A stretch of DNA of 64,000 nucleotides from Campylobacter sp. 19-13652. GTDB lineage: Bacteria > Campylobacterota > Campylobacteria > Campylobacterales > Campylobacteraceae. This document shows positions 26,986-37,501 of the stretch, piece after piece (positions within the stretch are counted from its first letter, which is position 1; each line of letters opens with the position of its first letter). Below the pieces are notes generated by a model. It was not told the origin of the DNA. It saw only the letters and a program-made list of their open reading frames with translations, and did no database searches. The stretch covers positions 124,001-188,000 of the forward strand of contig NZ_AP024713.1 of assembly GCF_019702925.1 (NCBI RefSeq). The letters run 5' to 3'. A program made the translations under genes and the position numbers.

Positions 26986-29900
26986 ATTGCTTGAGTCAGA
27001 ATGATGTTCTCGTCTATGTCAAGATACATGTGTGAGCTTCCACTACTTACCTTATAGTGGGTGTAGCCCTGCGCATTTGATGCGTTTGTGTCGTTTGCGT
27101 CCACGACTCTCATATCAAAGCTATCGTTTTGAATTGTTAGGGTGTCTTTTTCGTCGCCGTCTATTGTTAGTGTTGTTTTATTTGCATCTTGAATATTAAA
27201 TATATCTCCAAGGCTTATGCTATAATTTCCGCCGTTGTTTATTCCAGCTTCTGTGTAATCCCCTAGGCTTATTTTTTCTATGCCGCTTAAGCCACTCACA
27301 TTTGAGTAGCTGTCTGGAAATATGATTACTGTATCAGTGCCATCCCCACCTAGTATCACGTCGCCATCATGATACACTATGATGTCATCCCCTCCGATAG
27401 CATTTATCATGTTAAAATTTGAACTATCTATACTGCCCATGCCGTCGATAAAATCATTTCCAGCTGAGCCTGTGATATTATCTTGCTGGTTTTCTCTGCC
27501 TGTGATTACTGATGCTTGCGATAAGTTAAAATTTGACGTATTTATTGTATAAAGCCCGCCCACTTTGCCACTATCTGAGCTTAATAATCCGTCATTTTCA
27601 GGTCCGTCATAGTAGACTATGGAGTTTAGTTTATTATCGCTTGCGTATTTGGCAGGGTCGCTTACTTCGAAGTTTACGCCGCCTTTTGTCTCAAAGTCCG
27701 TGCTAAAAATCGCTCTCATATCCACGCCACCAGCATTATCGCCAAGCGATACTATTTCACCGTTTGCGTCGCCAAAGCCCACGCTTAGATCAAGCACTTC
27801 ATCGCTTATATCTGCAAGCGCATCTTTGCTTATCGCACGCGTTAGCTCAAATTTTGTCGTGGCATCATCACTTAGCAGATTTGCTACGTGAAATTTAACC
27901 ACTCCATTACCATCATCGCTTATTGTTATGCTGCTTATGTTCTGATTTACATTGTCGCTCGCTCGTGCCTCCGCCATACCGTCAATCGAAATCACTTCCA
28001 GTCGCGTGTCGTCATTTATTTTTAGGATATTTACGCTCTTGCCACTTTTTGCGTAGTGCAAGTATACATAATCAGGCGCGCTTACGCCGCTGCTTAGGTG
28101 CGTGTTTACCGAGCCTTTTTGCTGCATGGCTATGACATCTGGTGTTTTGTCGCTAAGTGAGCTAAAATCTGCACCAATAAACTCAAACATGCCTCCTTGC
28201 GCCTTTAGCTGTGCGGTGCTAGGCGTGTCGTTCATGGAGGCTATCTTGCTAGCGCCATTATCGCTAAAATAATCAAGGCTTAGTTCTTCGCCTGTTTTTA
28301 GGTATAAATTTGATGAGTTTGCGGCGATTGAGAATTTATTCGTTTCGCTGCCTAGCGAGCTTTCTATCTGGGTTTTGCCGCCGTTTATGTTTGTAAATAG
28401 CGAGCCGTTTGCGTCGCTTAGCCCGTAGACATAGCCCTTTAGTCCATAGTCTTTTGCGCCTATTTTGTCGCCTTGGTTTATTATTGTGGTTGATTGTTTT
28501 ATAGGGTCGTTATTTGTTATGTTAAATATACCTACTCCGCCTGTAAAAAGCAGTCCTTGTGATACTGGCTCTAGGCTACCATCTGCTTCTTTTACGTAGA
28601 CTTTTACATCATTTTCGTCTAGCGTGGATTTAAATTCCACCTCTCCGCTAGTGGAGTTAAATTTGCTCACTCTTTCGTCTACTGCGACAAGCTGTTTTAG
28701 CTGCACGTGCAGGCTTTGTACGTCTGGGCTGCCAGTTTGTATATATTCGCTCGCTTTTGCCAAAAGTTTATCTCTAAGTGGCGCAAAGCTAGCATCGCTT
28801 TTAAAATTATCAGGCGTAGTCTTTGACGTGTCTACAGGTACGTTAAGCACGATAAATTTATAATTATGCCCTTTTTCAAGCCCGCTTAAAGGTATGTCTT
28901 TGAGGTTTGAATTTATTGGAGAGAAAGTGCCAGTTACTATATCTACATTTACTAGCTTTATCTCGCCTGAGACTTCGTCTTTGCTATAGATGGCTACCAT
29001 GTTGCCGAAGCTTGATTGTACTCTTAGTGTTGGCGTGGTGTCTTGGCTTATGTAGTTGCCATTATTGCTTAATTCAGTATCTAGGTTTTGAGTGTTACCT
29101 GTGTCTATAAATTTATTGATGTTATTTGCAGATACTATGGCGATATTTGGGTTACTTTTTACACCTAGGTCGTTTAGGTTGTATGCTAGTACCGGGGCTT
29201 TTATAGTTATTTTTATGGTGTTTATTTCCAGTGTAGAGCCACTTATGCTAAAGCCATCTGCTGGCGTTTCTAGGCTCCACACGCCGTTTGCTTTTACGGC
29301 TTTTGCTGTTTGATTTGCGCCGTTTGTGTCTTTGTATGATACGCTTAGCACATTTACAAAAGGCTCATCACTTAGCGATATGCTGATTTTTTGATTTGTG
29401 CTATCTAGTATTAGCTCTGGCTCATTTGGTACTGGCAATACAGTGATGCCCTTAGCTTGGCTTGAAACCGTGATTGCGCCGTTTGTTCCGCTAAATGCGC
29501 TATTTATAAAATCTACGCTAGGAGCAGCTTTTGCGCTATCGTGGGCTATTGCGATAAATTTATACGTATCATTTTGTGCGGGTAGGTTTAGGCTTAGGTC
29601 GTAGGTTGTGATGCCTTGGGCTAGGCTGGCTTTGCCAGCTATGGTAGGTGCGGCGGTGGGGTTTGATTTTTCATACACGATAATCTCATCTCCTCCTATG
29701 CTGCCAGTTATATTTAGCTTTAGTTTTAGGGTGCTATCGGTGGTTTTGTCGCCGTTTATTAGTACCTCTTGGATTGAGTTATTTTGGCTTGATATGTTTT
29801 GTTTTACGATGCCATCCTCGACTTTTTCATCGGAGTAAAACTGCATAGTAGCGCCTATTGCTTGGCTTACTAAGTCAAAGTTACTGCTAGCTGATGAGGT

Positions 29901-31367
29901 TAAAAATAGATCGCTAACACTCGTGCTTATGTTACTTTTTGCTAGTGCGTCATATGGTAAAGAGAGCCTATCTGTGCTTAGCGCATAGGGTAGTCTTGCT
30001 GGTGTTTTTGCGCTTGTAGCGGTGTCTAGTATGCTTATGCTATCTACGCTCCATGCGGTGCGTGCGCTATTTGGGGTTAGTATTATTTCATGGCTTGTAT
30101 TAGCTGTATCGCTTGGGGCTTTTAAATTTATTGTGATTTTGTCTAGGGCTTTATTTGCGCTTAGACTTGGTAAATTTATAGATAGTTCAGATTTTGATAG
30201 CGTGGTGTCGTAGCTAGCCTGCGGTGGAGTGTCAACTATCATTAATTCACGCACGCTTGTGGCTTTTGCGTTTGTAGCAGCGGCGCTATTATTTGCAAAA
30301 ATCAGCCCAGCATTTGTCATATCTGTAGTCTCATTACCTGAGCTTGTAAATGCTACGATTTTATTATCTCCTAGACTTAGATCGGTATTTGATAGGGCGA
30401 TTTCTTGAGAATTTGAGCCGTTTTGGGTTAGGTTGGCTACTTTTTTTACTACATTTTGCGCATCTTTTACGTATACGACTATGGATTGATTGCTATCTCC
30501 TGAGGTGCTTATTTCTAGACGCACAGCCTTATTTTTACTTACTCCTAGATCAAAACGCTCAAGGTTAGGATATGTTGACTTAAAGCTAATTGACGTCGCC
30601 TTAAACTCGGCAATGGCTGGCGGTGGAGTGATTGGCGTAGGTGGTGTTGGCTCTGGCTCTGGGATAGGGGTCGGTTCAGGTATGGGCTCTGGTTCAGGCA
30701 TAGGTGTTGGCTTTGGTTCAGGATTTGGCATGGGTTGCGGCGTTGGCGGTGGAGTAGGCTCTTTTGTCTCTTGGATCGGGGCTTGGCTTGATTGCTTGAT
30801 TGCTGGGCTAGTGCTTGCTATAGAGCTTGTTTTTATATTGTTTTTTTCGCCTGCTTGGTAGTTAAAAACCTCAATGATATTTTTATTTACGTCGTTTACA
30901 GAGCGTGTAAGTTGTGTGAAATGTCCCGTTTTTATGATAGCCCTGTCATCGCTATACATTCTGCCGCTAGATTCTCCGCCTGCATTTGTGTGTATGTCTG
31001 TTACATTTGTTGAGATGTCAGTTTTTTTACCTGATTGAGAGAATCTTGTTTTGTCATTATGGTATTCATCGCTCATTTTTTCTGTTCTGTGGGCGTCTTG
31101 TTCTAGTAAAGCTTTTAGTACAGCTGCCGCATCAAAGTTCTCGTTTACTGGAGATTCGCCTCGCAAACGTACCACATCGCCTGCTATTAGGACGTATTCT
31201 CTGCCATTTTCCATGAGTATGATAGCCTTTGTGCCATCTATGCCACCCATGGTAATGGTATCGCCAGAAAAGACCACGTCTCCAACTTTTAGTAGCCTAT
31301 CCCTGCCGTTTGAATCTTTTGATATAGCGGTTCCGTTAAGAAAGGTAACCTTACCTTTTTGTGCCAT
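26982..31367 (-). CDS. Large adhesin-like protein with retention module and RTX-like C-terminus
   Basis: 1461 residues. The N-terminal 1-75 region (VTFLNGTAISKDSNGRDRLL, KVGDVVFSGDTITM) resembles the retention module of LapA/BapA-type biofilm adhesins, which anchors the protein in the outer-membrane pore. A Pro-Glu linker (203-251) and long beta-rich Ig-like repeats follow. The C-terminus (about 1330-1390) has RTX-type Ca-binding turns (GSAGNDFIDGMG, GGDDIIVYHDGDVILGGDGTD). No Sec signal is present, as expected for a type I secretion substrate. No type I transporter genes are in the window. A minus-strand TATAAT lies at 31410-31415. Confidence 0.75.
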   Translation of the reverse strand: MAQKGKVTFLNGTAISKDSNGRDRLLKVGDVVFSGDTITMGGIDGTKAIILMENGREYVLIAGDVVRLRGESPVNENFDAAAVLKALLEQDAHRTEKMSDEYHNDKTRFSQSGKKTDISTNVTDIHTNAGGESSGRMYSDDRAIIKTGHFTQLTRSVNDVNKNIIEVFNYQAGEKNNIKTSSIASTSPAIKQSSQAPIQETKEPTPPPTPQPMPNPEPKPTPMPEPEPIPEPTPIPEPEPTPPTPITPPPAIAEFKATSISFKSTYPNLERFDLGVSKNKAVRLEISTSGDSNQSIVVYVKDAQNVVKKVANLTQNGSNSQEIALSNTDLSLGDNKIVAFTSSGNETTDMTNAGLIFANNSAAATNAKATSVRELMIVDTPPQASYDTTLSKSELSINLPSLSANKALDKITINLKAPSDTANTSHEIILTPNSARTAWSVDSISILDTATSAKTPARLPYALSTDRLSLPYDALAKSNISTSVSDLFLTSSASSNFDLVSQAIGATMQFYSDEKVEDGIVKQNISSQNNSIQEVLINGDKTTDSTLKLKLNITGSIGGDEIIVYEKSNPTAAPTIAGKASLAQGITTYDLSLNLPAQNDTYKFIAIAHDSAKAAPSVDFINSAFSGTNGAITVSSQAKGITVLPVPNEPELILDSTNQKISISLSDEPFVNVLSVSYKDTNGANQTAKAVKANGVWSLETPADGFSISGSTLEINTIKITIKAPVLAYNLNDLGVKSNPNIAIVSANNINKFIDTGNTQNLDTELSNNGNYISQDTTPTLRVQSSFGNMVAIYSKDEVSGEIKLVNVDIVTGTFSPINSNLKDIPLSGLEKGHNYKFIVLNVPVDTSKTTPDNFKSDASFAPLRDKLLAKASEYIQTGSPDVQSLHVQLKQLVAVDERVSKFNSTSGEVEFKSTLDENDVKVYVKEADGSLEPVSQGLLFTGGVGIFNITNNDPIKQSTTIINQGDKIGAKDYGLKGYVYGLSDANGSLFTNINGGKTQIESSLGSETNKFSIAANSSNLYLKTGEELSLDYFSDNGASKIASMNDTPSTAQLKAQGGMFEFIGADFSSLSDKTPDVIAMQQKGSVNTHLSSGVSAPDYVYLHYAKSGKSVNILKINDDTRLEVISIDGMAEARASDNVNQNISSITISDDGNGVVKFHVANLLSDDATTKFELTRAISKDALADISDEVLDLSVGFGDANGEIVSLGDNAGGVDMRAIFSTDFETKGGVNFEVSDPAKYASDNKLNSIVYYDGPENDGLLSSDSGKVGGLYTINTSNFNLSQASVITGRENQQDNITGSAGNDFIDGMGSIDSSNFNMINAIGGDDIIVYHDGDVILGGDGTDTVIIFPDSYSNVSGLSGIEKISLGDYTEAGINNGGNYSISLGDIFNIQDANKTTLTIDGDEKDTLTIQNDSFDMRVVDANDTNASNAQGYTHYKVSSGSSHMYLDIDENIILTQAI
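30615..30761 (-). repeat. Pro-Glu linker coded by short tandem repeats
   Basis: Residues 203-251 of the adhesin are almost only Pro, Glu, Thr, Met, Ile (PEPKPTPMPEPEPIPEPTPI). On the plus strand this reads as imperfect GGTTCAGG/GGCTCTGG repeats. Repeat number probably varies between strains and would change the distance between the retention module and the outer repeats. Confidence 0.7.
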
Positions 31368-31694
31368 TAAATAAGCCTTTTAAATACCCATAAATTTATT
31401 TAACCTATAATTATACCTAATTAAATGCTTTTTTACAATAAGGCTTTAAATTTGTCAGATTTATTAATTTTATTTGATCCCGTACGCAAAATTTATTCTG
31501 CAGCATAAGAGTAGAGAATGTGAAGTATTTTTATTAACCTTGCCCAGCTGGTCGTCTATGAGACAAGATAGTTTTAAATTTAATATATGACATACTGATG
31601 GGTATGTTATTGAGTAAATTTAAAAACCAATTAAGTGTAAGGCAAAAAGGCGAGCTTGATTTAACGCAAAGTCAAATAAAGGTTGGCAAAACGG
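31368..31694. other. Intergenic region upstream of the adhesin
   Basis: 327 bp, AT-rich. It holds the minus-strand promoter of the adhesin (TATAAT on the minus strand at 31410-31415, upstream sequence AATTAGG) and the 3' flank of the ArsA-like gene. A plus-strand frame 31598-31780 is mostly a shadow of the ArsA-like gene. Confidence 0.55.
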
Positions 31695-32654
31695 CTAAAT
31701 CAGCTTGCCAAGCAGCTCTTTGCCAAAAGCCTCAAGCTGTACCATATCTGTTACATCCTTTTGAAAAAGTGGCATTTTAGCATAATGGTAGCGGCTAAAT
31801 TTATCATCGCTCATAGCTACATACTCGCTTTCTTGAGCTATCCTAGCGCGTAAAAACTCATCACTTGAGCTAGCTGGCAAGATTTTATTTAGCACTACAG
31901 CATATGGGCTAAGCCCCTTATCATGCAGGCTTTTTATGGCACGTTCAGTCTCGGCGACTGCTAGTTTTGAGGCGTTTAGCACTAACACTATGGCGCAGCG
32001 AGTGGGATCTTTTACTAAATTTGAAAACGCACTATACCTAGCATATCTCTCATCAAGCACCTCCACTAGCCTCCCCCTGATAAAGCCATCAGGATCGCTA
32101 AAGCGGTTATCTTTGCCGCCTTCTAAATGCCCTAGCACACTCTCAGCCATACCGCCGCGTTCTTGCATGCTTAGGAGGGTTTTACTCCATTCTTTTAGCT
32201 CCTTTGGCATAAAAAATAGCCGCAAGGTATGTCCTGTAGGTGCAGTGTCTATGATGACGTGTTCGTATTCGCTGGCTTCTTTGGTTAGTATTGTGCTAAG
32301 TCGCTCAAAAAGCGCCGCCTCAAGGGTGCTAGCGCTATCTGCGACTTTGGCAAAATAATCATCAATCTGTCCGTAGCTATTTGCCCCCACAAAGCCCCTC
32401 ATGCTGGCTGCGACTTTATCTACGTATGATTTTGCCTCGGCTTTGGCGTCAATTTCTGTGACGCTTAAATTTGGCGTAATCTGTGTTGGGGTATTTTTAA
32501 ATTTAGTCTCAAAAATATCGCCTAAATTATGGGCTGGGTCTGTTGAGATTAAAAGCACCTTTTTATCTTTTGCTAGTGCTACAGCAAGTGCGCTACTTGT
32601 GGTGCTTTTGCCCACTCCACCTTTGCCACCTACAAATACTATCTTTGGTATCAT
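31695..32654 (-). CDS. ArsA/Get3-family ATPase
   Basis: 319 residues with the deviant Walker A GGKGGVGKST, switch STDPAHNLGD, IDTAPTGHTLRLF (switch II) and a C-terminal LNK/PLF motif, all typical of ArsA/Get3 P-loop ATPases. Bacterial single-domain members may target tail-anchored or other membrane proteins or act with small partners; arsenite export is doubtful because no arsB, arsD or arsR is near. The gene follows a Cory-CC-star gene by 11 bp, a known pairing. Confidence 0.88.
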   Translation of the reverse strand: MIPKIVFVGGKGGVGKSTTSSALAVALAKDKKVLLISTDPAHNLGDIFETKFKNTPTQITPNLSVTEIDAKAEAKSYVDKVAASMRGFVGANSYGQIDDYFAKVADSASTLEAALFERLSTILTKEASEYEHVIIDTAPTGHTLRLFFMPKELKEWSKTLLSMQERGGMAESVLGHLEGGKDNRFSDPDGFIRGRLVEVLDERYARYSAFSNLVKDPTRCAIVLVLNASKLAVAETERAIKSLHDKGLSPYAVVLNKILPASSSDEFLRARIAQESEYVAMSDDKFSRYHYAKMPLFQKDVTDMVQLEAFGKELLGKLI

Positions 32655-32665
32655 TTATCAGCTCC

Positions 32666-32932
32666 TTAACAGCAACAACTGCATGGAAAATTTTCAAAAA
32701 ATGAGTGCTTAAGTCCCACTTTTTGGTGCCATCTATGAAAGCGTGGCATGAGGGCTGGGAGCATCTCAAGAGTGTAGAGGGAGTAGGGATTCTCTATGCC
32801 GTAAAGCTCGCTAAAAGTAATAATCATAAAAAAATCATCAATCTCGCTATTTTCTTTAAAAATGGCGCTTTTATGCATGCCGACATAGAATTTTTCTAAA
32901 TCTTTGCTAAAGCGTACTAGCTTTTTTATCAC
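32666..32932 (-). CDS. Cory-CC-star family protein
   Basis: 88 residues ending in a Cys-rich tail (FPCSCCC) after HRWHQKVGLKHSFFENF. Length, the aromatic helix (YSLYTLEMLPALMPRFHRW), the terminal Cys cluster and the following ArsA-type ATPase fit the Cory-CC-star family, small proteins coded beside ArsA-like ATPases. Biochemical role unknown; the Cys tail suggests metal or cluster binding (inference). SD AAAGGAGCG precedes the start. Confidence 0.8.
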   Translation of the reverse strand: MIKKLVRFSKDLEKFYVGMHKSAIFKENSEIDDFFMIITFSELYGIENPYSLYTLEMLPALMPRFHRWHQKVGLKHSFFENFPCSCCC

Positions 32933-32956
32933 GCTACGCTCCTTTAAATTTATATC

Positions 32957-32981
32957 TTAGCCCCAAATTATATGGGGCTAA
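32957..32981 (-). terminator. Hairpin between cstA-like gene and Cory-CC-star gene
   Basis: TTAGCCCCA / TGGGGCTAA, 9-bp perfect stem with a 7-nt loop, starting 13 bp after the stop of the CstA-like gene on the minus strand. No U-run follows, so it may be an attenuator or mRNA-stabilising stem that tunes expression of the two downstream genes. Confidence 0.55.
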
Positions 32982-32993
32982 TAGTGCTAAGGA

Positions 32994-34679
32994 TTAAGCC
33001 TCAGCTTTTTTCTTTGCTAAAATCTCACCTATGACCTTAAGTGCTGAAAGCACCACAAGCAGGGTAACAACTATCACGATAGCGTTTAGTACGGTTAGCA
33101 GGTAATTCTCCGCTCTAAAATAGTCCCCAAGCTTAATAAGCGCACCCCAAAAGCTCATAATCAAAATAAAGCTCATCGGCACAAGTGCTACGAGACTACC
33201 GCTAAATTTACGAGACCTTAGTAGTATGACACCAACGACCATTAGTGTAAGGCTAGCTAGGAGCTGGTTTGTCGCACCAAATAGTGGCCAAATGGCAACT
33301 TTACCGTCGCTTACGCCGTTTATTGATATAGCAAATGAAGTAGCCACAGCTACGATGGTTGCTATACCCTTACCGCGCAAAAAGCTGATATTGTAAATAT
33401 CGCCCCACTCTTGAATGATGTAGCGTTGCAATCGGATGCCAGCGTCCATAGTCGTAGCTGCAAAAAGGATAACCATAAGTGATAGCAGGGTAGCGCTTGC
33501 CTCTTTTGGAATTCCAAGCCCTTCGTAGATGATAGCACCGCCACCTTTTACGAAGCTTGCCACACCGCCTTTGTATAACTCAGCCCAGCTGGCTACGTTT
33601 AGATCTGCGTTTACCAGGCTAAGACCCGCTACGCAGGCTATGATAGTAGCTAGCGATAGACTGCCCTCACCCATAGCGCCTAGATAGCCTACAAAGCGTA
33701 CGTCTTTCATTTTATCAACTTGCTTTGAAGTCGTACCAGAGCTGACGATACCGTGAAAGCCGCTAATCGCACCACAAGCAACTGTGATAAATAGCACAGG
33801 CACGATGATATGCCAGCCACCTGGAGTGTCTGTTACAGCTGGGATAAATGTCGGAGCTGCTATATTTGGGCTTACTATTAAAATGCTAGCATAAAGCAGG
33901 ATAAGTCCGACAAAAAGCTGAATGCCATTTACATAATCACGTGGCTGAAGTAGTGCCCAAACTGGTAAAATTGAAGCAATACCAGCGTATATATAAAGAA
34001 TAATAACCCACTGTGCATTTTGACTAAGCCCAAAAAGGCTATCAGGTAGGCTTACTGGCACTGCTACACCAAGTGGCACAAGTGCGTAAAGAGCGATTAC
34101 CGCAACTATTGTTACAGGGATTAAAGGAAGCTTGAGCTTGTATATGCACTGCCCCATAATAAGCGCAATCGCCACCGCACCCCACGCTGGTATTATAGTC
34201 GTGGCTTGTTCGACACTCTCTTTTGCTATGATTACGCCAAATGCGCCATTTACCATTAAAAGCACAAGGAAAATCACGACCATAAATAGCTGTCCTACCT
34301 TGCTACCTACAAAGCGAGTACAGATTGTACCGATACTCTTACCCTCATTCCGCACAGATGCCCAAAGTGCGCTCATATCGTGTATGCCTGCAAAAGCGAT
34401 AGTGCCTATAACCACCCATAAAAACGCTGGAAGCCATCCCCACTGCACTGCAATAGCTGGACCCACGATAGGTGCAGCACCCGCTACAGCAGTGAAGTGA
34501 TGTCCCCAAAGGACAAATTTATTTGCTGGTACAAAGTCGACCTCGTCTCTAAATTCGTGCGCTGGAGTGACGAATTTATCATCAAGCTCTAGTACCTTTG
34601 ACGCATAAAAGCGCGAGTAAACAAACCAGCCAAATGCAAAAGCTGCAAAGCCGATTAACATAAGCCATACGGCGTTCAT
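32994..34679 (-). CDS. cstA: CstA-family carbon-starvation/peptide or pyruvate transporter
   Basis: 561 residues from ATG 34679, which has AAAGGA 7 nt upstream; the upstream in-frame ATG (34694) includes the ribosome site itself. About 16 membrane helices with family motifs (VLWGHHFTAVAGAAPIVGPA near residue 50, GIHDMSALWASVRNEGKSIG, SGFHGIVSSGTTSKQ, FGATNQLLA). CstA/BtsT proteins take up pyruvate or peptides during carbon limitation. It is shorter than the roughly 700-residue C. jejuni CstA, so it may be a separate subfamily. Confidence 0.9.
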   Translation of the reverse strand: MNAVWLMLIGFAAFAFGWFVYSRFYASKVLELDDKFVTPAHEFRDEVDFVPANKFVLWGHHFTAVAGAAPIVGPAIAVQWGWLPAFLWVVIGTIAFAGIHDMSALWASVRNEGKSIGTICTRFVGSKVGQLFMVVIFLVLLMVNGAFGVIIAKESVEQATTIIPAWGAVAIALIMGQCIYKLKLPLIPVTIVAVIALYALVPLGVAVPVSLPDSLFGLSQNAQWVIILYIYAGIASILPVWALLQPRDYVNGIQLFVGLILLYASILIVSPNIAAPTFIPAVTDTPGGWHIIVPVLFITVACGAISGFHGIVSSGTTSKQVDKMKDVRFVGYLGAMGEGSLSLATIIACVAGLSLVNADLNVASWAELYKGGVASFVKGGGAIIYEGLGIPKEASATLLSLMVILFAATTMDAGIRLQRYIIQEWGDIYNISFLRGKGIATIVAVATSFAISINGVSDGKVAIWPLFGATNQLLASLTLMVVGVILLRSRKFSGSLVALVPMSFILIMSFWGALIKLGDYFRAENYLLTVLNAIVIVVTLLVVLSALKVIGEILAKKKAEA

Positions 34680-34714
34680 AATTAATCCTTTCAAATAAGA
34701 TTGTATTTAAGATT

Positions 34715-34720
34715 ATTATA
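34715..34720 (-). promoter_or_regulatory. -10 box for cstA-like gene
   Basis: TATAAT on the minus strand within GAATATATAATAATC, 36 nt before the ATG at 34679. Confidence 0.5.
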
Positions 34721-34806
34721 TATTCTTTTTATTTAGTTTAAGATAAAATTACATTTTTTAACTAATTAAAACATTAAGTTATGTAAATTTGTTACAAGGA
34801 GTTTAA

Positions 34807-35034
34807 ATGTGTAAATTTTTTAATCTTTATTCTCTAATGGCGTCTTTGCTAGTGGGGATTGGGTGCTGGTTTTTGGTGGATTATATAGACCCACTTTCGC
34901 TTTATTCTTTCCCGCTTGAAATGGTAAAAATTTTTGCTATGTTGGCTGTGTTTTTATGCTGTATATTTGCGATTTTGTCGATAGTCGGCATATTTATAAA
35001 GGCTGTTTTTAAGCCAAAATGCACTATCGGCTAA
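34807..35034 (+). CDS. Small two-helix membrane protein, unknown
   Basis: 75 residues with two hydrophobic helices (about 8-26 and 41-66) and a short basic C-terminus (KAVFKPKC). A strong ribosome site (AAGGAG) sits 5 nt before the ATG, and a long-stem hairpin follows the stop, so I treat it as a real gene. It is divergent from the CstA-like gene. No family recognised. Confidence 0.6.
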   Translation: MCKFFNLYSLMASLLVGIGCWFLVDYIDPLSLYSFPLEMVKIFAMLAVFLCCIFAILSIVGIFIKAVFKPKCTIG

Positions 35035-35050
35035 AGCAAAAATTAAGTAA

Positions 35051-35092
35051 AAGGCTTTAAATTTATCTTTACGATAATATTTTTAAAGCCTT
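35051..35092 (+). terminator. Terminator-like hairpin after the small membrane protein gene
   Basis: AAGGCTTTAAA (35051-35061) pairs with TTTAAAGCCTT (35082-35092), an 11-bp stem, 16 bp after the stop, followed by an AT-rich stretch with T4 and T5 runs. Confidence 0.5.
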
Positions 35093-35230
35093 AAATTTTA
35101 TGGCTTTTTGATATTATAAAATCGGTCTAAAGCCACTAAAGTGCGTAATTTTGGATATTTTGATAAAAGTTATTATTTTAATTTAATATCAAAAACAGCC
35201 ATAAATTGAAAAATTATTCATAAATTTTAA

Positions 35231-36499
<1,269 letters not shown>

Positions 36500-36508
36500 G
36501 GTTTAAAT

Positions 36509-37492
36509 TTGAAAGCGGCAGTTTTACAAAAATACGGCAAAAAGCTGGAAATTTTAGAGCTAGCACAGCCACAGGTAGGTAGTGGCGAGGTGCTGGTGCG
36601 GCTGCTTTATGCTGGCGTAAATCCGCTTGATAATATGATAAGTCAGGGCAAGCTTAGACTCGTGCTGCCATACCACACTCCGCTAATAGCTGGCAATGAG
36701 CTTGTCGGCATAGTCTGGCAAGTGGGCGAGGGCGTGAGCGGGCTAAAGGCTGGCGATAGGGTCTTTGGTAGAGTTGATTTTGATCAAATAGGCACATTTT
36801 GCGAATTTGCCGCTCTTAGGGCCGATACGCTAGCACTTGTGCCAGACGGCTTTAGCGACGAGCAGGCTGCTTGCTTGCCTTTGGCTGCGCTTACGGCTAT
36901 GCAGGCTTTTAGCGAGCTTGGCGTGGTGGCTGGGGGTAGGCTTTTTATCTCTGGTGCGAGTGGTGGCTTTGGGCTTGTGGCGGTGGCTTTGGCAAAGGCT
37001 ATGGGCTTATGGGTGTGCGCTAGCGGAAATGAAAGGGCAAAACAGACGCTTTTATCGCTTGGGGCTGACTGCTTTATAGACTATAAAAAGCAGGATTATT
37101 TGGGCATTGAGAAGGTCGATTACGTCATAGATACGATAGCGCAGGCAAAAAGACAGCTTGCGCTTTTAAAGCCAGGCGGTGCGCTTGTGAGCTTAAAAGA
37201 TATGCCAAATCTGGCCTTTGCGCGCAAAATGGGCTTTGGATTTGCCAAAAGAGCGCTTTTTGCTCTGACTGGATGTGGGCTTGATATGGCGGCAAAAAGG
37301 CGTGGAGTAAGATATGGCTTTGTCTTTGTGCGCGCTGATGGGGATGAGCTTTTAAAGGCGGCTAGGATTTTAGAAAAGTTTAAATTTAAACCAAAAATAG
37401 ATGAAATCTTTAGCCTTAATGAGGCAAATTTGGCACTGCAAAAGGTCGCAAATGGCGCAACAAATGGCAAAGTGCTAATAAAAATATCGTAA
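36509..37492 (+). CDS. Medium-chain dehydrogenase/quinone-oxidoreductase-like protein
   Basis: 327 residues of the zinc-independent MDR family: GroES-like N-terminal domain (MKAAVLQKYGKKLEILELAQ, AGNELVGIV), Rossmann motif ISGASGGFGLVAVALAKAMG (about 147-166), and C-terminal GKVLIKI. No catalytic Zn Cys/His set, so it is probably an NADPH quinone or enone reductase. TTG start. It sits between nifS and nifU with 9-bp gaps on both sides, an unusual insertion into a two-gene Fe-S operon. Confidence 0.88.
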   Translation: MKAAVLQKYGKKLEILELAQPQVGSGEVLVRLLYAGVNPLDNMISQGKLRLVLPYHTPLIAGNELVGIVWQVGEGVSGLKAGDRVFGRVDFDQIGTFCEFAALRADTLALVPDGFSDEQAACLPLAALTAMQAFSELGVVAGGRLFISGASGGFGLVAVALAKAMGLWVCASGNERAKQTLLSLGADCFIDYKKQDYLGIEKVDYVIDTIAQAKRQLALLKPGGALVSLKDMPNLAFARKMGFGFAKRALFALTGCGLDMAAKRRGVRYGFVFVRADGDELLKAARILEKFKFKPKIDEIFSLNEANLALQKVANGATNGKVLIKIS

Positions 37493-37501
37493 GGAGAAAA
37501 A

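Noticed and set aside
31598-31780. 60-codon plus-strand frame left of the ArsA-like gene
   Set aside because: Half of it overlaps the ArsA-like gene on the other strand and the rest is AT-rich promoter DNA; no family features.
31695-32932. ArsA-like gene considered as part of an arsenic resistance operon
   Set aside because: No arsB, arsC, arsD, arsR or acr3 in the window; the Cory-CC-star partner points to another role.
34679-34694. Upstream in-frame ATG as the start of the CstA-like protein
   Set aside because: It would place the AAAGGA ribosome site inside the coding sequence and adds five residues not expected before the first membrane helix.
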